A DNA stretch of 64,000 bases from positions 589,717 through 653,716 of the forward strand of contig JAIVFI010000025.1 of NCBI GenBank assembly GCA_025558095.1. Reading direction: 5' to 3'. Origin of the DNA: Hyaloraphidium curvatum (taxonomy: Eukaryota; Monoblepharomycota; Hyaloraphidiomycetes; Hyaloraphidiales; Hyaloraphidiaceae). The notes beneath the pieces were generated by a model that was not told the DNA's origin, ran no database searches, and was given only the letters and a program-made list of their open reading frames with translations. Positions 8,396 through 17,339 of the stretch are shown here, piece by piece (the stretch's first letter is position 1; every line of letters begins with the position of its first letter). A program made the position numbers and the translations under genes.

Positions 8396-11373
8396 GGCCG
8401 ATCGCTTGCAGCCCCGCCGGCAGGGAAGGAAAGACCAGGGTAGTCGGCCTCGTGCAGGAGCGGGAGGCAAAGCCGGAAGCGTACAAGTAAGCGGAAAAAG
8501 TTGTTGAGAATGTGGTTGGCAAGCAGCGCGGGAGAGGCAGTCAGGAAAGCCGACAGGCCGTCCTGCGCCTGGACGAGCCGCTTGCGGCGCTCCAGACCAG
8601 CGGAAGTGTCGGGTTGCAAGGCAATCAGAGCCGCGAGGCGGCGCTGGTCCTCGAGACGCGTAAGGTCGCTCTGCAGGCCGTGCCAGACCGGCTGAGCGAA
8701 GAAACTGGCGTCCGCAGGGAGCGTACGGCGGGCGGGCGCGGCGCCCACCGGTTGCCCAGCACGCGCAGCCTCGGCGTACGCTGCGGCCGTGTCATCCTCG
8801 ACACGCTCAAAGGCGGGGCGGAGGGCCTCGATGACGGGAACCAGTTCCCGCACGTGCTCCACGCCCACACCCCGGGCCGAGGTTCGAAGACCAAGCATGG
8901 CGTCCAAAAAAAACGAGAAGAGCTGGGTCACACAGAGACGGAGGAGGGAGTACAGGCCCTGGAGGGAGGGGATGTCGGCCGGCATGGCGTAGCCGAGCGC
9001 AGCGCGCTCGATTTCATCGAGAAGAGCGGCAATGGAGTCGATCTTGGCCGCGAGGAACGACTCCACATAGGCAGGGGTGCCGACCGGGGCACCTACCACC
9101 TTGAGGCCGCACGAGCAAGCGAAGTCAGGCGAGCCCGGGGCCGACGCCGTGGCATGCACCTCGGGGTCGGCCTCGTGAGGCGGGAAGCCAGCGACGCGGA
9201 TGTTGTGGGCCGCACCGGCCGCACGCACCCGCTCCAGCACGGCCGGGTTCGTCGAGAGCGAAAGCAGGTAGCTCTTGTCCGGGCGGTGGGTCATGCCGAG
9301 GGAAGCAAGGCCGTCACGCACCTCTCCCAGGACGGCCATGACCGAGTCCAGCGGCCCGACCACGGTGAGGTCGTCGAGGTACCCAAGGATGAGGCAGTCG
9401 GGGTGCCCAGAGCGGATGGGCCGCAGCATGCGGCTCATGGCGCAGGAGAAGATGGCAGACGACAGCGGGTCGCCCTGGATGTTGCCCTCGTACATGGTGA
9501 TCCGGAAAAGGAGCTCCGCCGAGCGCCGGTCGCGGAAGTAGGCGTGGGAAGGGCGCGAGTAAACGAGGTTGTAGTACGGGATAAGCTGAGGCACCTGGCG
9601 GACCACCTCGCGCGCGAAGAGGCGGCGCAGCGTATTGAAGGCGTTCCTAGAGTCGACCTTCATGACGACGTGGTCGGGGAAGGCCGCCAGCCACGCGTTC
9701 ACCGCGTGGGCGGTCGCCTCCGCGCCCCCGTCCACCCCGTGACCCAGGTCCTCCTGCTGTTGGAGCTTCCTCAGAAGAGCCTTGTGCCGCACGGCCAGGT
9801 ACGAGCCCGCGAGCCGCGTGATGCCCTCCATAATGCCAATCGGCCGGAGCCCCCCCTCCGGCTTGAGCAGAGGGACGAGGATTTGATCCGTGAGGAGCGG
9901 CCGGAGCATGGGGGTGTCGAGTCGGCCAGTGCACACGCCGTGCACCATGGCCGCCAGCGGGCGGAGCTTCCGCCGCGTCGCGTCGTTCTCGCAGTTGTGC
10001 ACGATGAAAAGTTTGGCCATGCTGAAACCCGACATGCCGGCCCCCACGCCGTCCTTCTTCCGGCGCAACCGGGCCCAGATGTCCTCCAGGAAAGCCGCGT
10101 CCGTGTAGGCAGGGCAGGGCACGGGCGCGTTGGGGGGCAGAGACAGCCGACACAGCGGCTCTCCCTCCCGCGGCCCCGGGTACAGCTCCTCCAGTTCCGC
10201 CTGCAGCGTGGGCGTGAAGCCAGCCGGAACGGCCTCCCCCGAGAGGGCCGCGGACGCAGCACCAGGAGCGCCCTTCAAGGCGGCAAGCACGATGGCCTTG
10301 AAGAGCTGGTAGTTGAGCGGCCGCAGCCCGTCCCGCCGCGCGCCCCGGTTGACCTGACGGGCGGCGAAGTAGTTCTGCTCGTACATGTAGTCCCCCGACA
10401 TGACGTAGCCGCCAAACGCAAGGTAGGCGGTGAGAGTGCGGTGCAGGTCGGTTTCCGGTGCCGCCGGGTCCTCGTAGGCCCGTTGGAAAGACTCGCTGGC
10501 CCGGAAGGCGAGCGTGCTCCAGGTGGTGGTCCGGTAGCGGTGCTTCAGCGGCTCCGGCGGCGGCGCCCCCGCGCCCCCGCCCGGCGGCGGATCAGGCCCG
10601 GGACCCCCGGGTGGACCACCGTCGCCCGGGTCGCCCGGATCACCGCCGTGGCCGTGCCCGCCAGCCGCGGCGTTGCCGCCCGGCGCGCCGTCGCCGCCTG
10701 GGGGATCACCGCCGTCCTGGGCGGCACGCGCCGCTGCCGCCGCCGCCGCCAGCGCCGCCAGCGCCGCCCGTTGCGCCTGGCCGTCCTGCGGGGCGTCGGC
10801 CGCAACCCGGGCGGCCGCAAGGGCCGCCATCAGCGCGGGCGCGGGTGGCGAAGCACGGGGAGATGCCGACGATGCCGCCGGTGACGCCGGTCCCTCCGCG
10901 CGTCCCGTGGCAGCCGCCCGCTCGGCACGCACGCGGTCGAGGAACTCGACGAGATCGGGTGGAAGCGAAGCTAAAGAGACGCCGAGTGGCGGGTTAGCTG
11001 CGTCCGGGTTGCACGAGGTGTGCTGTCCAGAAACACCGGCACCAGAGGCGTTTGCGGCGTAGGGACGCCGGCAACCCCCGCACCGCGCTAGCCCCATGGC
11101 ACGCAACGCATCGGCAGACAGGCGCTGCATCGCCAACCAGTGCTCCGGGCTCCGTGTGACCCGAAGATGACCGTCCCGTTTGTTTTTGTTTGGAGTTGGC
11201 TGGAAGCGGCAACCATCAACCGGGCACGCATGGAGGCCGGGTTCAGCAGGCGCCTCCGCCATCGGCACATCGCCGTCGATGCAAGATTGGTGATGATGAG
11301 ATAGAGCTCCGATGGTGGCAAAAGCTGCCGCGCAGCGGTGGCAGCTGTAAGGCAGGAGTGGCGTGCGGCTCAT
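8386..11373 (-). CDS. Zinc-finger reverse transcriptase ORF of the retroelement
   Basis: 995 aa in one frame. N-terminus: Cys/His-rich fingers (C11-x2-C14 with a HHHQSC end, a CPVDGCRF...H finger near residue 50, and a CGGC...C cluster near residue 100), expected to bind target DNA. A Gly/Ala/Pro-rich linker (about residues 170-290) follows. The RT domain spans roughly residues 470-720, with KVDSRNAFNTL (catalytic Asp near 570), NIQGDPLSSAIF, and YLDD at residues 665-668, the core active site. No CCHC knuckle is seen near the C-terminus, unlike R2-type proteins. The start ATG overlaps the stop of an upstream frame (ATGA at 11370-11373). The intact catalytic residues suggest a recently active copy. 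Confidence 0.85.
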   Translation of the reverse strand: MSRTPLLPYSCHRCAAAFATIGALSHHHQSCIDGDVPMAEAPAEPGLHACPVDGCRFQPTPNKNKRDGHLRVTRSPEHWLAMQRLSADALRAMGLARCGGCRRPYAANASGAGVSGQHTSCNPDAANPPLGVSLASLPPDLVEFLDRVRAERAAATGRAEGPASPAASSASPRASPPAPALMAALAAARVAADAPQDGQAQRAALAALAAAAAAARAAQDGGDPPGGDGAPGGNAAAGGHGHGGDPGDPGDGGPPGGPGPDPPPGGGAGAPPPEPLKHRYRTTTWSTLAFRASESFQRAYEDPAAPETDLHRTLTAYLAFGGYVMSGDYMYEQNYFAARQVNRGARRDGLRPLNYQLFKAIVLAALKGAPGAASAALSGEAVPAGFTPTLQAELEELYPGPREGEPLCRLSLPPNAPVPCPAYTDAAFLEDIWARLRRKKDGVGAGMSGFSMAKLFIVHNCENDATRRKLRPLAAMVHGVCTGRLDTPMLRPLLTDQILVPLLKPEGGLRPIGIMEGITRLAGSYLAVRHKALLRKLQQQEDLGHGVDGGAEATAHAVNAWLAAFPDHVVMKVDSRNAFNTLRRLFAREVVRQVPQLIPYYNLVYSRPSHAYFRDRRSAELLFRITMYEGNIQGDPLSSAIFSCAMSRMLRPIRSGHPDCLILGYLDDLTVVGPLDSVMAVLGEVRDGLASLGMTHRPDKSYLLSLSTNPAVLERVRAAGAAHNIRVAGFPPHEADPEVHATASAPGSPDFACSCGLKVVGAPVGTPAYVESFLAAKIDSIAALLDEIERAALGYAMPADIPSLQGLYSLLRLCVTQLFSFFLDAMLGLRTSARGVGVEHVRELVPVIEALRPAFERVEDDTAAAYAEAARAGQPVGAAPARRTLPADASFFAQPVWHGLQSDLTRLEDQRRLAALIALQPDTSAGLERRKRLVQAQDGLSAFLTASPALLANHILNNFFRLLVRFRLCLPLLHEADYPGLSFPAGGAASDRPCR

Positions 11374-11603
11374 GGCGAATACGGTGGCGGCGGCGATGCC
11401 GGTGTCCCGCCGCCAGGATCAGCTACCGCGGACGGTGCCTTGTCCGACGAGATCTCCCAATCGTCGAGCGCATGTGTCCGCATCCAAACCTCCTGTGACT
11501 CGGTCAGGTCGCCCCCCGCCCTGTGCCAGGCCGCAAGCGCCGACCACGCGTCACCGATAGCATCACGGCCGCCGTCATCGAGGAGCTCGGAAGATGGCCC
11601 GAT
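11370..11603 (-). pseudogene. Broken 5' ORF of the retroelement
   Basis: The minus strand is open for about 77 codons from just after a TAG at 11604-11606 down to a TGA at 11370-11372. That TGA shares ATGA with the RT start codon. The only in-frame ATG is near the end (about 35 codons before the stop), and the stretch has ordinary protein composition (Trp, Asp, Glu and Ala balanced). This suggests the 3' end of an upstream ORF whose 5' part was lost by truncation or mutation. No homology was recognised. It could also be a chance frame. Confidence 0.4.
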
Positions 11604-11752
11604 CTAAGCAACAGAGGGGCCAGGCATCGCAATCAGGCAAACTGGAACCATTTTCATCTATCCGCTATGACGGGACGCCACGAACCCAACAACTGTCCCG
11701 AGTCCGACCCCCACAATACACTGCCAAGGTCGTTCGCGCACCTGACCACATG

Positions 11753-13414
11753 CTAGATGGGAGGCTGATCGACCACGACGGCCAGATCTGCCTCCCCAAT
11801 CACGACGTACGGGTTCGTATCCCACTTGAAAGTGTCCGAAGGGCTCGGATCCCAGTTGCGGGCGACGCCGGTGGCGGTCACATGCGCCCCGACCAGGTTC
11901 TCCTTTGCCGACAGCCCGAGCCGCGCCAGGGTCGCCGCGAACGCCGCGTCGCTCTCGAACAGGATGATGCTCTGGGTCATGTTGAGCTGCACCAGCCCGG
12001 CGGCGAGGACCGCGGCCTGTACCGTGCCCTCGACCGACACGAGCTGGTTCTCCCAGTTGGCCAGGATCGCGTCGTTGGGGTCCCCGAGCGAGGCAGCGAC
12101 GGGCGGCGGCGGGCGCACGAATGCAGGCACCGAGAAGGCGGCGAACGAGTCCAGGTAGACGCGGTAGAAGAAGACGCACGAGGGGGAGCAGACGGATTGC
12201 TGGTCAACCAGACCGGCAAAGGTGATAGAATACCCGCCCAGCCCGATCTTCAGGAAGCTCGGGAGATCGAGGCCCCAGACCAGCCGCAGCTTGTTCCACG
12301 TCGATGTGTCCGGGATCACCGCATAGAGGTGCCCGTTCGCATCGGGCCATTCCATCTCGAAGACGCCGTCGGGGATGTAGTCCCTCACCGAGCCGGAAAA
12401 GCTGATCCGCTGCCCCACCCGTGACCATACCGACGACGGGTCCTGGATGTCCACAGGAACGGGGGTGGAGGTCGCCGTCGTCGCCGTGCGGCTTCTCGTG
12501 CTGCTGGTTTGCGAGCAAGAGGTGGTGACCGCGGTCGCCGTGCGGGATCTGGTGCTGCTGGTCCGCGAGAGCGAGGTCGTGGTGGCGGTGGTTGCCGTCA
12601 GCGATGCCGTCGCGCTGGTCTGCGGCTCGCGGTGCGTGAGGGGCTCCGCGGTGCTGGTTTGCGGCTTCGCGGTGCTGGTTTGCGGCTCGGCGGTGCGAGA
12701 GGCCGTGCTGCTGGCCGCTTGGGGCGGGGAGCTTGATGCAGGGGGCGGGCTTCCCGGGGCGACCGCGGTGAAGAACATGCCCGTCGGCGTCGCTCTGTAC
12801 CACACTTGGTACCTCCGTCCAACGACGAATGTCCTTGCAAAGGTGACGGTCCAAACCGCGCCAGCTTTCGATCCACCCCGCCACGCGGGTCCCGCGCGCC
12901 CGGCAGCGTCCCTGAGCGCAATGTCCGACACCGGGCGCGTGCTCGATCGAGAAAGGGCGAGCCTGAGCGTGCCATTGGCCGGCAGGTAGGCGACCGACCT
13001 GATGTGATCCGTGAAAATGTCGTTGCCCAGCGACGATGTCGGCGCGACGTTGGAGTAGCGAGGCAGCAGCGGGCTCCGCACGCTTAGCTTGAAGCGAACG
13101 GCGCTACTCTTCGCGGAAACCGTGCGGTCGTCGAAATCCGCGCCCCTGACGAACGTGTCGAGGTCCGACAGAACATAGAAACCGCTCGATCCCCGTGCCG
13201 CTCGGATGAGGTTGCGGTATGCGGCGCCGCCGGTGTTGCGGAGCGAGACGAGGCGGGTCTGGGGGTAGAATCTCGGGTTGCTGCCGCCGATGTAGAGTCC
13301 GTGGGGCTCGGCGGACGCGGCGGCGAACGCGGCGGCGAGCAAAATCAGCGGGAGCAGAAGGGTAGCCCCGGCCAGCCGCGCGGGAGCCGCTCGGGGCACC
13401 GCACAGCCCAGCAT
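11753..13414 (-). CDS. Secreted Ser/Thr-rich protein with OB-like C-terminal region
   Basis: 553 aa, single exon, start at 13414. The first ~35 residues are a signal peptide (Arg-containing n-region, then LLLPLILLAAAFAAASA with a likely cleavage before EPHG). Residues ~40-215 form a beta-rich extracellular region ending VWYRATPTGMFF. Residues ~220-320 are a low-complexity Ser/Thr/Ala linker with imperfect duplicates (QTSTAKP/QTSTAEP and two QTSSTRSRTAT-like blocks), a typical O-glycosylated stalk. The C-terminal ~230 residues hold two strand-rich segments (GQRISFSGSVRDYIPDG and NQLVSVEGTVQAAVL) that look OB-like, with an SVCSPSC loop. I do not recognise the family; a wall or extracellular-matrix protein is inferred. 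Confidence 0.7.
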   Translation of the reverse strand: MLGCAVPRAAPARLAGATLLLPLILLAAAFAAASAEPHGLYIGGSNPRFYPQTRLVSLRNTGGAAYRNLIRAARGSSGFYVLSDLDTFVRGADFDDRTVSAKSSAVRFKLSVRSPLLPRYSNVAPTSSLGNDIFTDHIRSVAYLPANGTLRLALSRSSTRPVSDIALRDAAGRAGPAWRGGSKAGAVWTVTFARTFVVGRRYQVWYRATPTGMFFTAVAPGSPPPASSSPPQAASSTASRTAEPQTSTAKPQTSTAEPLTHREPQTSATASLTATTATTTSLSRTSSTRSRTATAVTTSCSQTSSTRSRTATTATSTPVPVDIQDPSSVWSRVGQRISFSGSVRDYIPDGVFEMEWPDANGHLYAVIPDTSTWNKLRLVWGLDLPSFLKIGLGGYSITFAGLVDQQSVCSPSCVFFYRVYLDSFAAFSVPAFVRPPPPVAASLGDPNDAILANWENQLVSVEGTVQAAVLAAGLVQLNMTQSIILFESDAAFAATLARLGLSAKENLVGAHVTATGVARNWDPSPSDTFKWDTNPYVVIGEADLAVVVDQPPI

Positions 13415-14086
13415 TCCCGGGAACGGTCAAGGGAGAGGTCTCTTGGGCCCCCGCGGACCGTGTCCTGCGCCCGCAGACATGGGGTTGGTGTCGTGGGAGA
13501 TTCCCGCCCCGGCGTGCTGTCGTCGCCGGCCAAGTGCCGTGGGAAAATGCCGAGGATAATCGAAGGATGGTGGGAAATCCGTGGGTCCGGCAGGATTATC
13601 CGAGCGGCAGCACCCCCCGAGGCCAACCGAACGACCCATTCTTAGATTAACCGAAAAGCGCGGAAGCATGGATTTGGGCCGGATTGGAAAGACAGCGTGG
13701 AGCTCTAGCCCGTGCGGACTTGCGGGCATCGCCGTTCAATCCCCCGAATAGATGCACGTCCCCACAGCTGGAGCGTGTGACACCCCAACGGAAGCACCAA
13801 ACGGAAGAGAAATCTGCGATGTATCCTATCTTCATCTACAGCAATCAATCACCATCCATCGAGATGGCGGCATGGGCTCTTTTTCCCGGCCGGCTCGCGA
13901 CCAGCCGACGTCGACGTGGCGGTCGCGGTGCTTCGAATCCGGAGATCCGACGCAAAGCGCCATCGGACGTCATGCCGCAAAGATCATTTTCCTCTCTCAA
14001 ATGGCCTGAAGTCCCCAGCGATTGCCATTCTGTCCCAAAGTCAGCGGACCCCCTCGGAGGCTTCTCATGGTGTCCCTGCGGCCCGC
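13415..14086. other. Intergenic, nothing recognised
   Basis: Relatively A/T-richer than its neighbours around 13790-13870. This would hold the promoter of the secreted-protein gene to its left and the 3' flank of the acidic-protein gene to its right. A GCTTCGAATCC string at 13926 resembles a tRNA B box, but no cloverleaf forms around it. Confidence 0.4.
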
Positions 14087-14470
14087 CTAGCCGCACGCAG
14101 CTCCAGTCCCCGTTCCCTCCAGCAACCTCAGCAGCCCCCGCAGCGCGTTGGCCTCCTCCAGCTCGCGTGCCGCGGGGGCCTGGCCGAGGAACTCGAGCGC
14201 CCCCACGAACGCCCCCATCCGCGCGTGCACGCTCTCTCGAAGGTCGGGCCGGAGCACCGTCAGCGCGAGACCGAGCAGCGCGAAGATGGTCCCGAGATCG
14301 TTGCCGTAGTGGGCGGCGAGGATTCCGAGTGCGCGGGCGGCAGCTTCCTCGTCGTCCGGCATCTCGTTCCCTTCCGCGGACTCGTCGTCGTCCGCGGGCT
14401 CGTCCTCGTCGTCCGCGGGCTCTCCCGCGGGCAGTTCGTCCGGAAAGGGGTCGTCCGCGTGTTCCGGCAT
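14087..14470 (-). CDS. Small acidic hypothetical protein
   Basis: 127 aa from the ATG at 14470. An acidic head (about residues 1-45, runs of Asp/Glu with Ala/Pro) precedes a helical half rich in Ala, Leu and Arg (GILAAHYGNDLGTIFALLG, then HARMGAFVGALEFLGQ and LRGLLRLLEGTG). The frame continues upstream to 14605, but the codon use there is less biased, so the later ATG is preferred. No family was recognised. It may be a real small gene or a chance frame; the helix-forming amphipathic half favours a gene. Confidence 0.4.
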   Translation of the reverse strand: MPEHADDPFPDELPAGEPADDEDEPADDDESAEGNEMPDDEEAAARALGILAAHYGNDLGTIFALLGLALTVLRPDLRESVHARMGAFVGALEFLGQAPAARELEEANALRGLLRLLEGTGTGAACG

Positions 14471-14881
14471 GGTGATGACGTGCGCTTGGAAGTTTCTGGC
14501 AGCGCGGATAAAGATGTGATGGCGGGAAGCGCGACCTTCGCGGAAACGAAGACTCGACATGACCGCGCAAAACCGGAACCCGTACCCGGCGATCTCGCGC
14601 CGCAAAGGCCATCGGGCAGAATATCATATCGTTCGCTCACCCTTGGAGACGGATCCATAGCTGTGTCCTGGGCCGCCGGACCGGACCGTGCGGTGCCAAA
14701 TCCCGTGGGAGGAATACTTGCAGGAGCCATTTCTTGCCCAAGCCGTCCTCTTTTTGGTCCGTGCTGGCTTCTGAGCCTTACATACAGGTGCCGTCGTCTC
14801 GCCTCCGCCGTCCTTCCTGCAAGGGTCGTCAAGCCCCATCCATCCCCGCCCGGCGGCGCAAACCACCCACCTCCCGGCCCA

Positions 14882-15189
14882 TCACTGCTTCGCCTTGAGC
14901 TTGGCCACCAGCTCCACGTACTCCTTGGCCGCGTCCTCCTTGCTCACCCCCTTCTTCGCGTTCCACGCGTCCCACTTGGCCTTCCCCTTGAAGTCCGTGA
15001 ACCCCGGCCGCGTGGTGTTGCAGTCGCCCTCGGTGGCCTGCTTGAACAGGGCGTAGAGGGCGAGCAGCTCGTCGTTGGAGAGGCCCTGCGGGTTCCGTCG
15101 GCGTGAGCGCGGCGCGCGCGGGGTGGGGGAGGGGGGCACACCGTCAGGCTCTTGGACTCCGCGGCGGCCTTTTCAAAGTCGGTCGACAT
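14882..15189 (-). CDS. Acyl-CoA-binding protein (ACBP)
   Basis: Two exons, 15189-15142 and 15085-14882 (56 nt GTGTGC...CAG intron, phase 0), give 83 aa, the usual size of stand-alone ACBP. Exon 1 begins [15 protein letters not shown]. Exon 2 carries the family signature [31 protein letters not shown] and a closing [11 protein letters not shown] helix. ACBP is a four-helix cytosolic protein that carries C12-C22 acyl-CoA between synthesis, desaturation and beta-oxidation. The conserved Tyr and Lys residues that hold the CoA phosphate (YALFKQ, KGKAKW) are present. It is one of several acyl-CoA genes in this window. Confidence 0.93.
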
Positions 15190-15472
15190 GGCGCCGGCGT
15201 TTGTTCCTCTTCGGGACGGCGGGGAGACGTTCGACGTGTGTTCGGTCCTTCGCGCACGGGACCCTGATCGCGGACCCCACACTCTACATTCCCGGCGAAC
15301 CATCCGATCGCGGACCGGACAGACGGCCTTCCCAAACTTCTTATTGGCGCAGGGTAGCCCGCACAGCATCCCTCGGACCGCGACCCGGCTATAACCCCCG
15401 CCCTTCCTTCCCTCGACCCATTTCCTCCCCTCCCTCGGGCCCCCCCGATCCGGGGCCCCATCCGGGCCCAGA

Positions 15473-17339
15473 TCAGGCCCAGATCCCGATCACCGCCATG
15501 ATCGACACAGCCGCCCACAGGGCGAGGAACGAGAGCGCCTTGCGCTGCCACGACAGGCGCATGAAGACGGACGAGTTGGTCATGTTGGCCGCCAGGAGGT
15601 TGACGCAGGCGTCGTAAATGAGGATGCCGGCGGCGATCGAGTCTGGCGTGCGGAGCGGCGGTCAGCGGATGGATGCGGAGCAAGGCGGGATGGGAGGGGA
15701 CGCACCGATGATGCCGAGGGTCAGCAGGGTGGTCTCGGAGTTGGGGACAAAGGTCGAGTGGATGCCGATGCCGGTGGCGATGCCCAGGGGCGTGGTCAGG
15801 GTGTAGAAGACGACCATGAAGATGGGCTGGACTGTGATCGGAAGAAGCGTTAGCATGATGGCGGTGGGGAAGGCACGGGGAAGACGCACAGTTGGTCTTG
15901 AAGCCGGCGTCGAGGACCGTGGCGGAGAGGGCCATGCCTTCAAAGAACTGCCCGGACGAAATCAGCCACTGCAGAAAACATCGCACCAACGCACAGAAAA
16001 CCCACCTGGTGGAACGCCAGCGCGATCATGAGCGCCGTCAGCTCAGACCCCGACGACACGCCGGCCGCCAGGCCGATGATGAACGAGTGCGTGGCGATCC
16101 CGACCTCGAGCACGTACACCGTGATCTGGCGCCTCTGCCTGTGCGCCAGCAGCAGGTGGTGCGTGTGCTCGGCCTCGTCCAGTTCCGCGAGGTCGCCCGC
16201 CGAGTGGCCGTGGTCGTGCGCGTGCCCGGCGATGGTGGCGTGCGAGGTGAGGTCCTTCTCGGCGTCGGTGCGGGTGTCGAGGATCACACTGCCGCTGTCC
16301 TCGGCGGCGGCCTTGTCGGGAAGGATGGACATTTCGGGCGCAATTACGGCTGCGGCGGCGGGGGCGTGCGTGTGGGTCGGGTCGAAGGCCTTTAGGTACG
16401 AGACCGCCATGGTCTGGATGAACTGGGTGAAGAGGACGGCGATCATGGCAAAGGCGCCCGCCCAGGAGGAGTACTCGAGCCAGAAGTCGGAGAGGCAGAC
16501 GTTGGTGAGGTTGGAGAAGGCGGGCGCGAACATGTGGATAAAACTGGGGGCGGGCCGGGCCAATTCCGGGAAAAACAAGGAGATCACGAAGGAGAGATGC
16601 AGGACGGTTAGCTCCAATGAAATCCGGCGGCCCGTTTGCCACCCACCCAGTCGCCAGGATGATACCCGCGCCGAAGTGCTTGAAGATTGAAAACACGAAG
16701 TCCGACGCCCGGAGAGCCTTGAACCGCTTCGCCAGGATCGGGATAAGGCATCCGATCAGAGAGACACCGATCTTTGGGGCGGATGAGGGCGATGCGGGAG
16801 GGGAATGGAAGGGGAGGGACCATGAGTGAGCGTTGCGCAACGGGGCGAACAAGACCGGGAGACGCCCAGGACGACCCCTCCCGCCATCAGAATATTCAAA
16901 TTACCTGAATGAAGACGCCGGCGATGTGCAGGTTAAGGTTGTAGTCGTCCTCGCTCGTCTCGGAGCAGTGAGCGGCGAGTGCGGCGGTGTCCTCCTCGCA
17001 GTGCTCCGTGCCGTCGTCCTCGATCTCGCACTTGATGAAGCCGGGCCTGAGCTCGCCGCCGGCGCCGTGGGCGTGCACGCCGGGCAGGGCGCACAGGGCG
17101 CAGGCGGCCACGCCGAGGCAGAGGCACACGGCGAGCAGCGTCTTGTTGACGGGCGCCCTTCGGGGCCTGCCGGCCGCCCTGGCGACATCCTTGTGCTCCT
17201 TGTGGCCGGCGTGCGGCGTGCGCCCCGCCCGGTGCCGCGGCGGCTCCTCCGGGGCGCAGCGCGGGTCGTCGCAGCAAATGGTGTCCTCGCAGCAGGCGTC
17301 GGCGCAGACCGCCCGGCGGCGGGTCGCGGTGCGCGGCAT
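15473..17339 (-). CDS. ZIP-family zinc/iron transporter
   Basis: Six exons: 17339-16905, 16771-16647, 16543-16006, 15947-15890, 15831-15706 and 15642-15473; together 483 aa. The N-terminus is unusual: a cytosolic Cys-rich stretch (CADACCEDTICCDDPRC), then a hydrophobic segment (KTLLAVCLCLGVAACALCAL) and a lumenal acidic Cys/His loop. The ZIP core follows: IGVSLIGCLIPILAKRF (TM), FGAGIILATGFIHM, a His-rich variable loop (HAHDHGH ... HTHHLL) between TM3 and TM4, HSFIIGLAAGVSSG (TM4) and ALAFHQFFEGMALS (TM5), which carry the metal-pore His/Glu residues, then three more TMs. It moves Zn2+ or Fe2+ into the cytosol. Donors are GTAATT, GTGGGT twice and GTGCGT twice. Metal specificity cannot be told. 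Confidence 0.92.

Larger units (their letters stand above)
7697..11603 (-). mobile_element. Non-LTR-type retroelement with separate RT and restriction-like endonuclease ORFs
   Basis: Three minus-strand frames follow each other with overlapping stop and start codons: a broken upstream frame (11603-11370), a zinc-finger/reverse-transcriptase ORF (11373-8386) and a PD-(D/E)xK nuclease ORF (8395-7697). There are no LTRs, integrase or RNase H, and no poly(A) tract at the 3' end. The combination of C2H2-like fingers, RT and a restriction-like nuclease recalls the R2/NeSL/CRE group, in which all parts are normally in one protein and insertion is site-specific. Ends and target-site duplications were not identified, so the limits are those of the open frames. 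Confidence 0.75.

Noticed and set aside
8512-10884. 790-codon plus-strand open frame
   Set aside because: It lies antisense to the reverse transcriptase ORF, whose motifs (YLDD, QGDPLSS) are unambiguous; the antisense protein is compositionally aberrant.
13850-13960. Possible tRNA with B box GCTTCGAATCC
   Set aside because: No acceptor stem, anticodon arm or A box could be folded around it on either strand.
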